A model generated the notes under the pieces. That model was not told the DNA's origin, made no database searches, and was given only the letters and a program-made list of their open reading frames with translations. The position numbers and the translations under genes are program-made. This document shows, piece by piece, positions 36,990-44,839 of a stretch of DNA of 64,000 nt; position 1 is the first letter of the stretch; each line of letters starts with the position of its first letter. The stretch covers positions 52,737-116,736 of the forward strand of contig DAHVAL010000004.1 of the NCBI GenBank assembly GCA_027314645.1, given 5' to 3'. The DNA comes from Nitrospirota bacterium. GTDB lineage: Bacteria > Nitrospirota > Leptospirillia > Leptospirillales > Leptospirillaceae.

Positions 36990-37681
36990 GGGCGATTCCT
37001 CCCGAGCCACGACATGACTTGTTTCAAGTCCTCCCATACCTCCCCCTTCGCGGAGGGATTTCTTAAAAGGTACGCCGGATGATAGGTCGGCATGACCCGG
37101 ATCTCAGGATGCTCTTTCATTCTCGATTCCTTCCCTCGGATTTTCTTAATTCCCGTGGTGTGGGCCAAAAGGGACACTGCAGCCGTTTGTCCCAGAAGCA
37201 CGATCGCTTTGGGCGCCACGAGGGAGATTTGACGATGAAGGAAAGGGAGGCACGACCTGCGTTCGATCTCTTCCGGAACCCTGTTCCCGGGGGGACGGCA
37301 TTTTACGATATTCGCAATGTAGACGTCCGGGCGCTCGTAGCCCATTGCCGTGATCATCCTTGTCAGAAGTTCCCCCGCCCTCCCCACGAAGGGACGTCCG
37401 GTGGCATCTTCGTCTGCCCCTGGCCCTTCTCCCACGAACATCAGGGACGCCCAGGGATTTCCCTCTCCAAAGACGACCTGCGTCCTCGTGGAAAAAAGGG
37501 AGCAGCGCTGACACGCCCGGGCCTCTTCCCGAAGCTCCGTCAAAGCCGTTTCTCTGTCGACCGTGTCCGCCCTATGCTGGATCAGGTAAAAATCTGGGAG
37601 GGAATCCCCCAGATATCGGAGGTAGGAGGAAAGCCCCTCGCGACCGTCCAAAGGAGTCTTTCTTCCTTCATGCTCGTTCAT
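36986..37681 (-). CDS. Type 4 (Fe-S) uracil-DNA glycosylase
   Basis: Excises uracil from DNA. Four cysteines for the 4Fe-4S cluster: ARACQRCSLF, KCRPPGNR and a later Cys (RRSCLPFLH). Active-site motif MFVGEGPGADEDATGRPFVGRAGELL and leucine-loop motif PTYHPAYLLRNP are typical of family 4. 231 aa with an extra ~45 residue N-terminus. Its ATG directly abuts the stop of the preceding nnrE/D gene (TAGATG). Confidence 0.94.
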   Translation of the reverse strand: MNEHEGRKTPLDGREGLSSYLRYLGDSLPDFYLIQHRADTVDRETALTELREEARACQRCSLFSTRTQVVFGEGNPWASLMFVGEGPGADEDATGRPFVGRAGELLTRMITAMGYERPDVYIANIVKCRPPGNRVPEEIERRSCLPFLHRQISLVAPKAIVLLGQTAAVSLLAHTTGIKKIRGKESRMKEHPEIRVMPTYHPAYLLRNPSAKGEVWEDLKQVMSWLGRNRP

Positions 37682-39298
37682 CTAGGATCCCGATTTGCCA
37701 GCGGAAACCCCGGGGACCAGCAGAAAGGGATCCTTCTCCCGCTCCCAGGAGCTCATGTCCCGCGCTTCCCACTCGGCCAACACCTTTGGAAGAGCATCCG
37801 CCAATTCAGAAGAAAATTGTCCACGGGGGCATTCCGATCCGAGTCTCGCCCCCGCCGCGCCATGCAAAAAAGCCCCAAGACTCGACGCAATGAAGGGGTC
37901 AAGTCCCTGTCCAAGAAAGGACGCGATCATCCCGGTGAGGACGTCCCCCATGCCCGGTCCCGCCATCACCGGATGCCCGGTCAGGTTGACATAGCGGTTC
38001 CCTGCGGGGTCGACCACCAAGGTTCGCGCCCCTTTGAGGAGGACGACCGCCCCCGATTTTTGGGCGGCCAACATTGCTGTTTCCAATGGTTTGTCGAGAA
38101 CTTCCGGAATACCGACCCCGAGAAGCCGAGCAAGTTCGCCCGGATGAGGGGTGAGAACAAGGGGACGGGACCGCCGAAGCGCAGCGATCTTTTTCGGTTT
38201 TTTGGCAAAGATGCTGAAAGTCCCCGCATCTGCAACCACCGGGCCTGCATACTCCGAAAGAATCGTTTCCAGGACCATTTTACCGGCGGCATCATTCGGC
38301 AGCCCGGGACCACATCCCACGGAATCTTTTCCGTCAAGGGCCGCCCGCACATCGTCCACCTTCGGGGCGAGGGGATCATAAAAATGGGCCATCACTTCGG
38401 GAAAAGCGGCGGAATAATCAGCCAGGCTCTTGTCCCACAGCAAGGACACCAACCCGGAGCCGAGGCGAAGGGAGCCTCTGGCGGCAAGCAGGATGGATCC
38501 CGCCTTTCCCGGGCTTCCTCCCGCCAAAAGGACATGGCCCGCTTGGCCTTTGTGAATCACCGGAGAACGAGAGGGCAAAAGCCTCAGGGCCTCTTCGGGC
38601 GTCATGCAGGAGCCTTGTCCCCCTTCCAGGAGCAGTCGAGGGAAGCCGATCCGGGAAACCCGGATCTCTCCCGCATAGCGGGTTCCCGGATCGACCAGAA
38701 GGCCCCATTTCGGGGCGCCGAACGTGACCGTAACCGTGGCCCTGACAGCCAAGCTTCCGACTTGTCCGGTGAGGCCGTCGACGCCAGATGGAATGTCCAC
38801 GCTCACTACGGGAACACCTGCGTCTCCAGCGAGGTTGATTCCCCCGACCACCGGGGCCAGGGATTCTGAGAGAGCCCCGTGAAATCCCGTTCCGAGGAGT
38901 CCGTCGATCAGAAGTGCCGCATGGGTCAATCGATGCTTAAGACCATGATCATCTCCGGCATACCTGACTTCAACCCCCAAAAGCCTCAGTCTTTCAATTT
39001 CCCGAAGGAGGGCCGCGCTTCTGCGGGACGGATCTCCCTCCGTGACAAAGGCTTCCCCGCGATATCCTCGGCCGATAAGATCTCGAAGCGCCACAAGGCA
39101 ATCTGCCCCGTTATGGCCCCCGCCCGAGATCGCCAGGATCCGTCGTCCGGAAGAACCCGTCGTCCTTTGGAGAATTTCCAGACAGACGGAAGAAACGGCC
39201 ATCCCGGCCCTTTCCATGAGAAGCTCTTCCGTCAATCCGAATTCACGGACTGCACGGGAGTCGATCTCCCGCATCTCTTGGGGCGTCACCACTCTCAC
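37682..39298 (-). CDS. nnr: Bifunctional NAD(P)H-hydrate epimerase / dehydratase
   Basis: Repairs hydrated NAD(P)H. N-terminal YjeF_N epimerase (VVTPQEMREIDSRAV...LLMERAG...ILAISGGGHNGADCLVALRDL, SVDIPSGVDGLTG) and C-terminal ribokinase-like ADP/ATP-dependent dehydratase (HKGQAGHVLLAGGSPGKAGSILLAARGSLRLGSGLVSL, GCGPGLPND, LTPHPGELARLLG, AGPGMGDVLTGMIASFLGQG). 538 aa. It starts GTG/ATG 39298, overlapping acpS by 4 bp, and ends immediately before udg. Confidence 0.95.
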   Translation of the reverse strand: MRVVTPQEMREIDSRAVREFGLTEELLMERAGMAVSSVCLEILQRTTGSSGRRILAISGGGHNGADCLVALRDLIGRGYRGEAFVTEGDPSRRSAALLREIERLRLLGVEVRYAGDDHGLKHRLTHAALLIDGLLGTGFHGALSESLAPVVGGINLAGDAGVPVVSVDIPSGVDGLTGQVGSLAVRATVTVTFGAPKWGLLVDPGTRYAGEIRVSRIGFPRLLLEGGQGSCMTPEEALRLLPSRSPVIHKGQAGHVLLAGGSPGKAGSILLAARGSLRLGSGLVSLLWDKSLADYSAAFPEVMAHFYDPLAPKVDDVRAALDGKDSVGCGPGLPNDAAGKMVLETILSEYAGPVVADAGTFSIFAKKPKKIAALRRSRPLVLTPHPGELARLLGVGIPEVLDKPLETAMLAAQKSGAVVLLKGARTLVVDPAGNRYVNLTGHPVMAGPGMGDVLTGMIASFLGQGLDPFIASSLGAFLHGAAGARLGSECPRGQFSSELADALPKVLAEWEARDMSSWEREKDPFLLVPGVSAGKSGS

Positions 39299-39672
39299 GC
39301 CAGAGCCCCTTCAAGGAGGACGACGGCCACCACATGATCCTTGTCATGGCTTAGGGTGGCCCAAATATTCTTGATTCCCCGGGCGTCGAGAAGGTGTTTG
39401 ACCCGTCCGTAGCATCGGATCGAGGGAGCTCCCGAAGGCAGCGTGATGGTCTCTATATCCCGCCATCTGAGGCCCCCTGCCAATCCGGTTCCCATCGCCT
39501 TGAGAAGGGCCTCCTTGATGGCAAACCGTCCCGCCAGAAACATCGCTTGACCTTTTGACATGTGCCGCTCTTCGGAGGTGTAGACCCTTTCTGCGAACCG
39601 ATCTCCAAAGCGGTGGACGGCCCGCTCGATCCTCGACACCGTCACAAGGTCGACACCGATCCCGCAAATCAC
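39295..39672 (-). CDS. acpS: Holo-[acyl-carrier-protein] synthase
   Basis: Transfers 4'-phosphopantetheine to ACP, feeding the fatty-acid pathway that FabI completes. IGVDLVTVSRIERAVHRFGDRFAERVYTSEE carries the Mg-binding Asp, and LAGRFAIKEALLKAMGTG the conserved Glu and Lys. GTG start at 39672 (VICGIGVDLV) overlaps pdxJ by 4 bp. 125 aa, as expected for trimeric AcpS. Confidence 0.96.
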   Translation of the reverse strand: MICGIGVDLVTVSRIERAVHRFGDRFAERVYTSEERHMSKGQAMFLAGRFAIKEALLKAMGTGLAGGLRWRDIETITLPSGAPSIRCYGRVKHLLDARGIKNIWATLSHDKDHVVAVVLLEGALA

Positions 39673-40412
39673 CGTTGACCCCTTTCATAAGGCCGAAAGA
39701 GAAGGGTCCGGATTTCCTGAACGGCCTCCTGCAATCCGAAAAGAAGCGCCCGGGAGATGATGCTGTGTCCGATATTGACCTCCTCCAAATCAGGAAGAGA
39801 CAGTATCCTTGGAAGATTAAACAGAGTCAATCCGTGACCGGCTGCCACGATAAGGTCCAGTTGTGAGATCATGGCGGCTGCACCCATCAGTCTTTGAAAT
39901 TCGCCAGCCTCCGCATTCGATCCGAACGCCCTCGAAAATGGACCCGTGTGAAGTTCGATTTGATCCGCGCCCGTCTTGGAGGCTTTTTCGATCATCTCCA
40001 GGTCTGGGTCCATAAAAAGGCTGACCCGGATTCCCCGCTCCTTGCAACGCTCGGCGAAGGACCGAACCAGGTTCAGGTAATCGCTTGTGAGGACGAGCCC
40101 TCCTTCGGTTGTGCGTTCGGTTCGCTTTTCCGGAACGAGCGTCACGCGATCGGGGGCGAAGGACAGTGCAATGGACATCATTTCTTCGGTCAAGGCCATT
40201 TCCAGATTGATGGGAAGAGAGGCTGTTTCCCGAAACCGCCGAAGATCGGTTTCGTTGGCGTGGCGCCGGTCCTCACGGACATGAAGGACGATCTGATCCG
40301 CTCCTGCGAGGCGCGCGAGATGTGCGGCCGCAAGCGGGTCGGGGTCGAATTCTCCGCGCGCCTGCCTCAAGGTGGCCACATGATCGATATTGACTCCCAG
40401 GCGAACCGGCAT
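39669..40412 (-). CDS. pdxJ: Pyridoxine 5'-phosphate synthase PdxJ
   Basis: Condenses 1-deoxyxylulose 5-phosphate with 3-amino-2-oxopropyl phosphate in vitamin B6 synthesis. TIM barrel with RLGVNIDHVATLRQARG, LHVREDRRH, LVPEKRTERTTEGG, VSLFMDPD, ELHTGPFS and the terminal VNIGHSIISRALLFGL. The track start (40475) is replaced by ATG 40412 with AGGAG 5 bp upstream, giving 247 aa. pdxJ-acpS-nnr is a common gene order. Confidence 0.97.
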   Translation of the reverse strand: MPVRLGVNIDHVATLRQARGEFDPDPLAAAHLARLAGADQIVLHVREDRRHANETDLRRFRETASLPINLEMALTEEMMSIALSFAPDRVTLVPEKRTERTTEGGLVLTSDYLNLVRSFAERCKERGIRVSLFMDPDLEMIEKASKTGADQIELHTGPFSRAFGSNAEAGEFQRLMGAAAMISQLDLIVAAGHGLTLFNLPRILSLPDLEEVNIGHSIISRALLFGLQEAVQEIRTLLFRPYERGQR

Positions 40413-40426
40413 GCCCGCTCCTGATC

Positions 40427-41755
40427 TCATTCCCGCTCTGGCCCCAGAATGCTGAGGGATCTGTGGGACACCCAATCCTGCTTTCTCGCAATGTGCAGAA
40501 GATCTTCTGTGGTTGTCTCGTCAATCCATCGTTCGAGGGTTTCAGGAGGAAGCTCCTCCCCCCAATAAAGGATATCCCGCCCCATTTTATTCATCCGGGT
40601 CAGGATGGACTCCAGACCGATCAGGAGAGAACTCTTAAGCTGGTTCTTGGCCCTCGTGAGCTCTTCCGAGGTGAGCGGAACCTTTTTCAGGCGGTCTAAT
40701 TCCTCGACAAGGATGGTGATCAACTCTTTCTTCTTCGAAGGTCTGGTCGAGGCCGCAACCCGCACGAGTCCGCCGTCGCGAAATGACTGGGACGTCGAAT
40801 AGATCGAATAGGCAAGCCCCCGTTTCTCCCGAACCTCCTGGAAAAGGCGAGAACTCATGCCCCCTCCTAAATGGAGATTCAGGAGGCGAAGGGCCGTCTG
40901 GTCCCGATCGGCAACCGGCAATCCGGGCATCCCGATGGCCACATGAACTTGTTCAAGGTCTCGGGGGATTTCATGTTCGCGATACACCGGCACGGGAACT
41001 TCCGTCTCCGGCGTCTGGATTTTGTCGGGGGAAAGGTTGGCAAAGGCGGATTCCAATGTTTCCCGGAGTTCAGGCCATTCAAAACGTCCTGAGACCGTCA
41101 AGAACAACGCACCCTGATGATAGTTTTTTCTGAAATAGCCTTGAACCATCTCCCTTGTAAAGCTGGAAACAGAGGATTCCGTTCCAAGAATCGGAAGCGC
41201 CAAGGGATGCCTTCCAAAATGGGCTTCGTAAAGCTGTTGAGTCACGGCGTCTTCCGGATCGTCCTGGGATTCTGCGATTTCTTCAATCACGACCCCTTTT
41301 TCTCGGACCATTTCTTCTTGGTCAAAGATGGACCGTGTGAGCAAATCTCCCAAGAGAGCCGCCGCGCGGGACCCGTTTTCGGAAAGAACATGCGCATAAA
41401 AACAGGTCATCTCCTGGGAGGTAAAGGCATTCATCTCGCCACCAAGGAGGTCCATCTCATTGGCGATCTGATGGGCGGATCGCGAGAGCGTCCCTTTAAA
41501 GCACATATGTTCGAGAAAGTGCGTCATTCCGGCTTCTTCGGCCGTTTCGTAACGTGATCCTGCCCGCACCCAAGCGCCTATCGCCACCGAGCGGGTCGTT
41601 GATACGGGGTCGCAATACACCGTGACGCCATTTCCAAGGGTCTGTTTGATATAGGGCACGTCGGATCTTTCTGAAGGCGTTCGGGCCTGAATAGGGTTCA
41701 GGGTTCTCTCCAAGATGAGTTCCCAAAGAAGGCCAGAAATCTCACGGAGACTCAA
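40427..41755 (-). CDS. M16 family zinc peptidase (mitochondrial processing peptidase-like)
   Basis: Inverzincin protease with HxxEH in MTHFLEHMCFKGT and the third ligand Glu in VVIEEIAESQDDPEDAV about 75 residues later. Both halves of a single-repeat M16B subunit are present (C-terminal GGGMSSRLFQEVREKRGLAYSIYS). 442 aa; usually found downstream of pnp, as here. Start TTG 41755 has no clear ribosome site; an internal GTG (VPYIKQTLGNG) gives the N-terminus more usual for the family. No signal peptide. Confidence 0.92.
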   Translation of the reverse strand: MSLREISGLLWELILERTLNPIQARTPSERSDVPYIKQTLGNGVTVYCDPVSTTRSVAIGAWVRAGSRYETAEEAGMTHFLEHMCFKGTLSRSAHQIANEMDLLGGEMNAFTSQEMTCFYAHVLSENGSRAAALLGDLLTRSIFDQEEMVREKGVVIEEIAESQDDPEDAVTQQLYEAHFGRHPLALPILGTESSVSSFTREMVQGYFRKNYHQGALFLTVSGRFEWPELRETLESAFANLSPDKIQTPETEVPVPVYREHEIPRDLEQVHVAIGMPGLPVADRDQTALRLLNLHLGGGMSSRLFQEVREKRGLAYSIYSTSQSFRDGGLVRVAASTRPSKKKELITILVEELDRLKKVPLTSEELTRAKNQLKSSLLIGLESILTRMNKMGRDILYWGEELPPETLERWIDETTTEDLLHIARKQDWVSHRSLSILGPERE

Positions 41756-41842
41756 AATTCAATTACTGGCTATGTGAAGCGTTGAGTCCGTATATTTGTT
41801 TAAGCGGAAGGGATCATCCGATCCCCGAAAGGACATCTTCAC

Positions 41843-41872
41843 AGAAAGGGTGGCGCCATTCAGCGGCCACCC
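41843..41872 (-). terminator. Possible terminator after the 40-aa gene
   Basis: Minus strand GGGTGGC, 11 bases, GCCACCC (41872-41848), then TTTCT. A perfect 7-bp GC stem with a weak T-tract, about 75 bp past the small ORF and roughly 90 bp before the M16 peptidase start. Confidence 0.4.
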
Positions 41873-41945
41873 CCTGCAAAAGAAGAATAGAATAAATGCT
41901 GAGAAAAATCACCGGAAAATAGCCGGAGACCCGATTACTCGGAAA

Positions 41946-42068
41946 TCAGTGGGACCCTTGAGGAAGGAAAAAAGGGAGGTTTCCAACATACGACGCCAGG
42001 CTTCCCCAAACGATCGCCATCACAATGGCAACAACCACCAAACCCGCAGCACCCTTGTTTACATCCAT
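41946..42068 (-). CDS. Unannotated 40-aa single-pass membrane protein
   Basis: Too short for the ORF track. ATG 42068 opens MDVNKGAAGLVVVAIVMAIVWGSLASYVGNLPFFLPQGSH: a short polar start, one strong membrane helix (about residues 7-28), and a short Pro/Phe tail. A near-perfect ribosome site (AGGAGG, 8 bp spacer) supports translation. It lies alone between pnp and the M16 peptidase, 220 bp downstream of pnp and with a possible terminator behind it. No family recognised. Confidence 0.7.
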   Translation of the reverse strand: MDVNKGAAGLVVVAIVMAIVWGSLASYVGNLPFFLPQGSH

Positions 42069-42177
42069 CGTCATCTCCTCCTAAATGAATGCCATTCCTT
42101 TCCCCCAGAGGGGAAAGCCTTTCCCAAGCTTATCGTGCATCGAGAGGGAGGGATAAAACACAAATAAACCCTCAAAA

Positions 42178-42265
42178 GATTCAGGCGCTCCCCATTATTG
42201 CAAACCACTTTTTAAAAAACAAGATGTGTTTTGCAAAGGGCAAAGAAAACCAAAACGCCTGAATC
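42178..42265 (-). other. Nested inverted repeats downstream of pnp
   Basis: Outer arms GATTCAGGCG (42178-42187) and CGCCTGAATC (42256-42265) are exactly complementary. Inside, TTGCAAACCAC (42198-42208) pairs with GTGTTTTGCAA (42226-42236) with one mismatch, around an A/T loop. It lies 24-111 bp after the pnp stop and before the 40-aa gene. It could be a processing/stability structure or terminator; no ORF covers it. Confidence 0.6.
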
Positions 42266-42288
42266 AAGGCCCGTTTAAGGGAGTGGGC

Positions 42289-44424
42289 TCAGTCCTGTTT
42301 TTTGGCAGCGGCGCGTTTTTCCCGCGCCTCGCCTTCCTCCGCGATCGCCTCCTTGCGGGAAAGACGAATCTTTCCTTGGCGATCCACTTCCAAAACCTTG
42401 ACGATGATTTCATCCCCTTCGTTCACAACGTCCGTGACCTTTTCGACCCGGCGAGGTTCGAGTTGGGAAACATGGCACAGACCCGTTGTCCCCGGCATGA
42501 TTTCGACAAACGCGCCATAGTCAGCGATCGTCTTGACCTTGCCGAGATAAATTTTGCCCACTTCCGCCTCGGCCACGATCTGATTGATCATTTCGATCGC
42601 CCTTTTCGCCGCCTCTTCATCTGCCGATGCGACATGGATCAACCCGGAATCCTCGATATCGATCTTGACACCCGTCTTTTCGGTAATGCTCCGGATCATC
42701 TTCCCACCCGGTCCGATCACCTCACGGATTTTGTCCTGCTTCACCTGAATTGTGAGAATGCGGGGCGCAAACGGAGACATGGTGGCCCGCACCGACGGGA
42801 GGGCTTCCTTCATCTTGCCCATGATATGAATCCGGCCTTCTTTCGCCTGATCCAGGGCTTTCTTCATGATTTCAAGGGTGATTCCTTTGATTTTGATGTC
42901 CATCTGAACGGCCGTCACTCCGGCGTCCGTTCCGGTCACCTTGAAATCCATATCCCCAAGGTGATCTTCGATCCCGAGAATATCGGAAAGAATGGCCACC
43001 CGATTCCCTTCCTTGATCAATCCCATCGCAATCCCCGCCACCGGAGCCTTGATCGGGATTCCCGCATCCATCATGGCCAGGGTCCCCCCGCACACTGTGG
43101 CCATGGAGGTCGACCCATTCGACTCGAGGATATCCGACACGAGGCGAATGGAATAGGGAAATTCCTCCTTCGAGGGCAGCACCGGCAAAAGGGCCCTTTC
43201 CGCTAAATTCCCATGTCCGATTTCTCTCCTCCCGGGACCCCGCATAGGCTTGACTTCGCCGACCGAAAAGGCCGGAAAATTATAATGGAGCATGAAGCGC
43301 TTCGTGGACTCTCCTTCCAACGCGTCGATTTTCTGCTCATCTTCCGAGGTGCCTAGCGTCGCCACGGAAAGGCTCTGGGTCTCTCCCCGTGTAAACAGGG
43401 CGGAGCCATGCGTCCGGGGAAGAATTCCCACATCGATCGTGATGGGCCGGATTTCCGTTGTCTTTCTTCCGTCGGCGCGAATTCCACGATCAAGCACCAT
43501 GGCGCGAAGCAATTCACGCTCGAGGTCGTGGAACCCCATGGAAAACTCTTTTTCTTCCAGCGCGTCCTTGAACCCATCCGGAACAAGGGTTCGCGCAAGG
43601 GAATCCCGCACTTCTTGCGTTTTCTCTTCCCGGGCCTTCTTATCGGATAACACAAGAACTGCCGACAAGCCTTCCTTGCCCCCCTTCCGAATCTGGTCCA
43701 TCAGTTCAGGACGGACCGGGACCTGAGGCAACTGCCGCTTGGCCTTCCCAACCCTCTTCTGAAGGGCCAGTTGTGCAGCGATGATCGGCTGACAGGCTGC
43801 ATGAGCGTTTCTAATGGCTTCCAGGAACAGGTCTTCAGACACTTCAGAGGCCTTCCCTTCCACCATCATGATGGCATCGGCGGTTCCGGCGACAACGAGG
43901 TCGATAATCGACTTTTCCTGCTGCTCAAGGTCCGGATTGATGACGAACTGCCCGTCGATATACCCGACTCGGACAGCTCCAAGAGGATCATGAAAGGGAA
44001 TGTCGGAGATCGTCAGAGCCGCAGAGGCCGCGACGACAGACATGACGTCGGTGACCCCGCCCCGATCCGCGGAGACGACGGAGGCGATGACCTGGGTATC
44101 GTAATAAAACCCCTCTGGAAACAGTGGGCGGATAGGACGATCAACCAACCGGCTGTTGAGAATTTCCCTTTCCGAAGGTTTCCCTTCCCTCTTGAAGAAC
44201 CCCCCGGGAATTTTTCCGGCCGCATAAGCACGTTCCTGGTAGTCGACTGTCAAGGGAAGGAAGTCGGTTCCAGGTTTAATGACCTTGGCTGCGACTGCAG
44301 TTGCGATAATCACAGTTCCTTCGACCCAAAGAACCACGGCCCCATCCGCTTGGCGGGCCATTCTGCCTGTTTCAATTCCGACCGTCTTTCCGCCGACGGT
44401 CAATTCCACAATCTCTGGTTTCAT
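42289..44424 (-). CDS. pnp: Polyribonucleotide nucleotidyltransferase
   Basis: 3'-5' phosphorolytic RNA-decay enzyme, 711 aa. Two RNase PH domains (VELTVGGKTVGIETGRMARQADGAV; GILPRTHGSALFTRGETQSLSVATLG; second-core GIPIKAPVAGIAMGLI and DILGIEDHLGDMDFKVTGT), then KH (IREVIGPGGKMIRSITEKTGVKIDIEDSG) and S1 (VGKIYLGKVKTIADYGAFVEIMPGTTGLCHVSQL) RNA-binding domains. AAGGAATAATCAAGC precedes ATG 44424. It follows rpsO with a hairpin-rich 145-bp gap, as in many bacteria. Confidence 0.98.
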   Translation of the reverse strand: MKPEIVELTVGGKTVGIETGRMARQADGAVVLWVEGTVIIATAVAAKVIKPGTDFLPLTVDYQERAYAAGKIPGGFFKREGKPSEREILNSRLVDRPIRPLFPEGFYYDTQVIASVVSADRGGVTDVMSVVAASAALTISDIPFHDPLGAVRVGYIDGQFVINPDLEQQEKSIIDLVVAGTADAIMMVEGKASEVSEDLFLEAIRNAHAACQPIIAAQLALQKRVGKAKRQLPQVPVRPELMDQIRKGGKEGLSAVLVLSDKKAREEKTQEVRDSLARTLVPDGFKDALEEKEFSMGFHDLERELLRAMVLDRGIRADGRKTTEIRPITIDVGILPRTHGSALFTRGETQSLSVATLGTSEDEQKIDALEGESTKRFMLHYNFPAFSVGEVKPMRGPGRREIGHGNLAERALLPVLPSKEEFPYSIRLVSDILESNGSTSMATVCGGTLAMMDAGIPIKAPVAGIAMGLIKEGNRVAILSDILGIEDHLGDMDFKVTGTDAGVTAVQMDIKIKGITLEIMKKALDQAKEGRIHIMGKMKEALPSVRATMSPFAPRILTIQVKQDKIREVIGPGGKMIRSITEKTGVKIDIEDSGLIHVASADEEAAKRAIEMINQIVAEAEVGKIYLGKVKTIADYGAFVEIMPGTTGLCHVSQLEPRRVEKVTDVVNEGDEIIVKVLEVDRQGKIRLSRKEAIAEEGEAREKRAAAKKQD

Positions 44425-44468
44425 GCTTGATTATTCCTTTCCGATGACGGATCCTCGTCATGACTCAT

Positions 44469-44560
44469 AAAAAAATACGGGTTCCAGTCGGTCGTAAAAT
44501 CGACTTTCAGATTTTCCGAACTCCTCTTGGAAGTCGGCTTAACGCCCTTCTGAAACCCGT
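44469..44560 (-). terminator. rpsO-pnp intergenic structured element/attenuator
   Basis: Ten bases after the rpsO stop, minus-strand ACGGGTTTC (44560-44552) pairs with GGAACCCGT (44485-44477) through eight Watson-Crick pairs and one G-U, enclosing about 66 bases that include AGTCG/CGACT stems; ATTTTTTTA follows directly. This is a terminator-like stem with seven Ts, 45 bp before pnp. In E. coli the same gap carries the rpsO terminator and RNase III sites controlling pnp; the parallel is inference. Confidence 0.65.
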
Positions 44561-44569
44561 TTTTCTGTA

Positions 44570-44839
44570 TTATCGGCGCAATCCAAGACGCTTGATCAGC
44601 TCTTGATATTTGGCAGGGTTTGTCGATTGCAGATACTTCAAATGACGCCTTCTTCTGCTCACCATTAATAGAAGACCACGGCGGGAATGAACATCCTTGG
44701 GAAATTTCTTAAAGTGTTCACCCAGCTGGTTAATCCTCTCGGTCAAAATCGCCACCTGCACTTCGACCGACCCGGTGTCGTTGTTTGAGATCTTGAAGGA
44801 GTTAATGACTTCCTGTTTTTTTTCCTTGCTTAATGCCAT
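44570..44839 (-). CDS. rpsO: 30S ribosomal protein S15
   Basis: Primary 16S-binding protein, 89 aa: [70 protein letters not shown] is diagnostic. The track shows it only as the C-terminus of the 443-aa truB ORF. It has its own AAGGAG 10 bp before ATG 44839, so independent initiation is expected. No stop codon separates it from truB (see truB entry and findings). Followed by a hairpin/T-tract and pnp. Confidence 0.95.
   Translation of the reverse strand: MALSKEKKQEVINSFKISNNDTGSVEVQVAILTERINQLGEHFKKFPKDVHSRRGLLLMVSRRRRHLKYLQSTNPAKYQELIKRLGLRR

Noticed and set aside
37079-38869. 596-aa plus-strand ORF
   Set aside because: It lies antisense to udg and nnr, both of which have clear family motifs; its translation is Arg/Pro/Gly-rich with no recognisable domain. 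High-GC third-position shadow.
42226-43206. 326-aa plus-strand ORF
   Set aside because: Antisense to the KH/S1 half of pnp; no domain.
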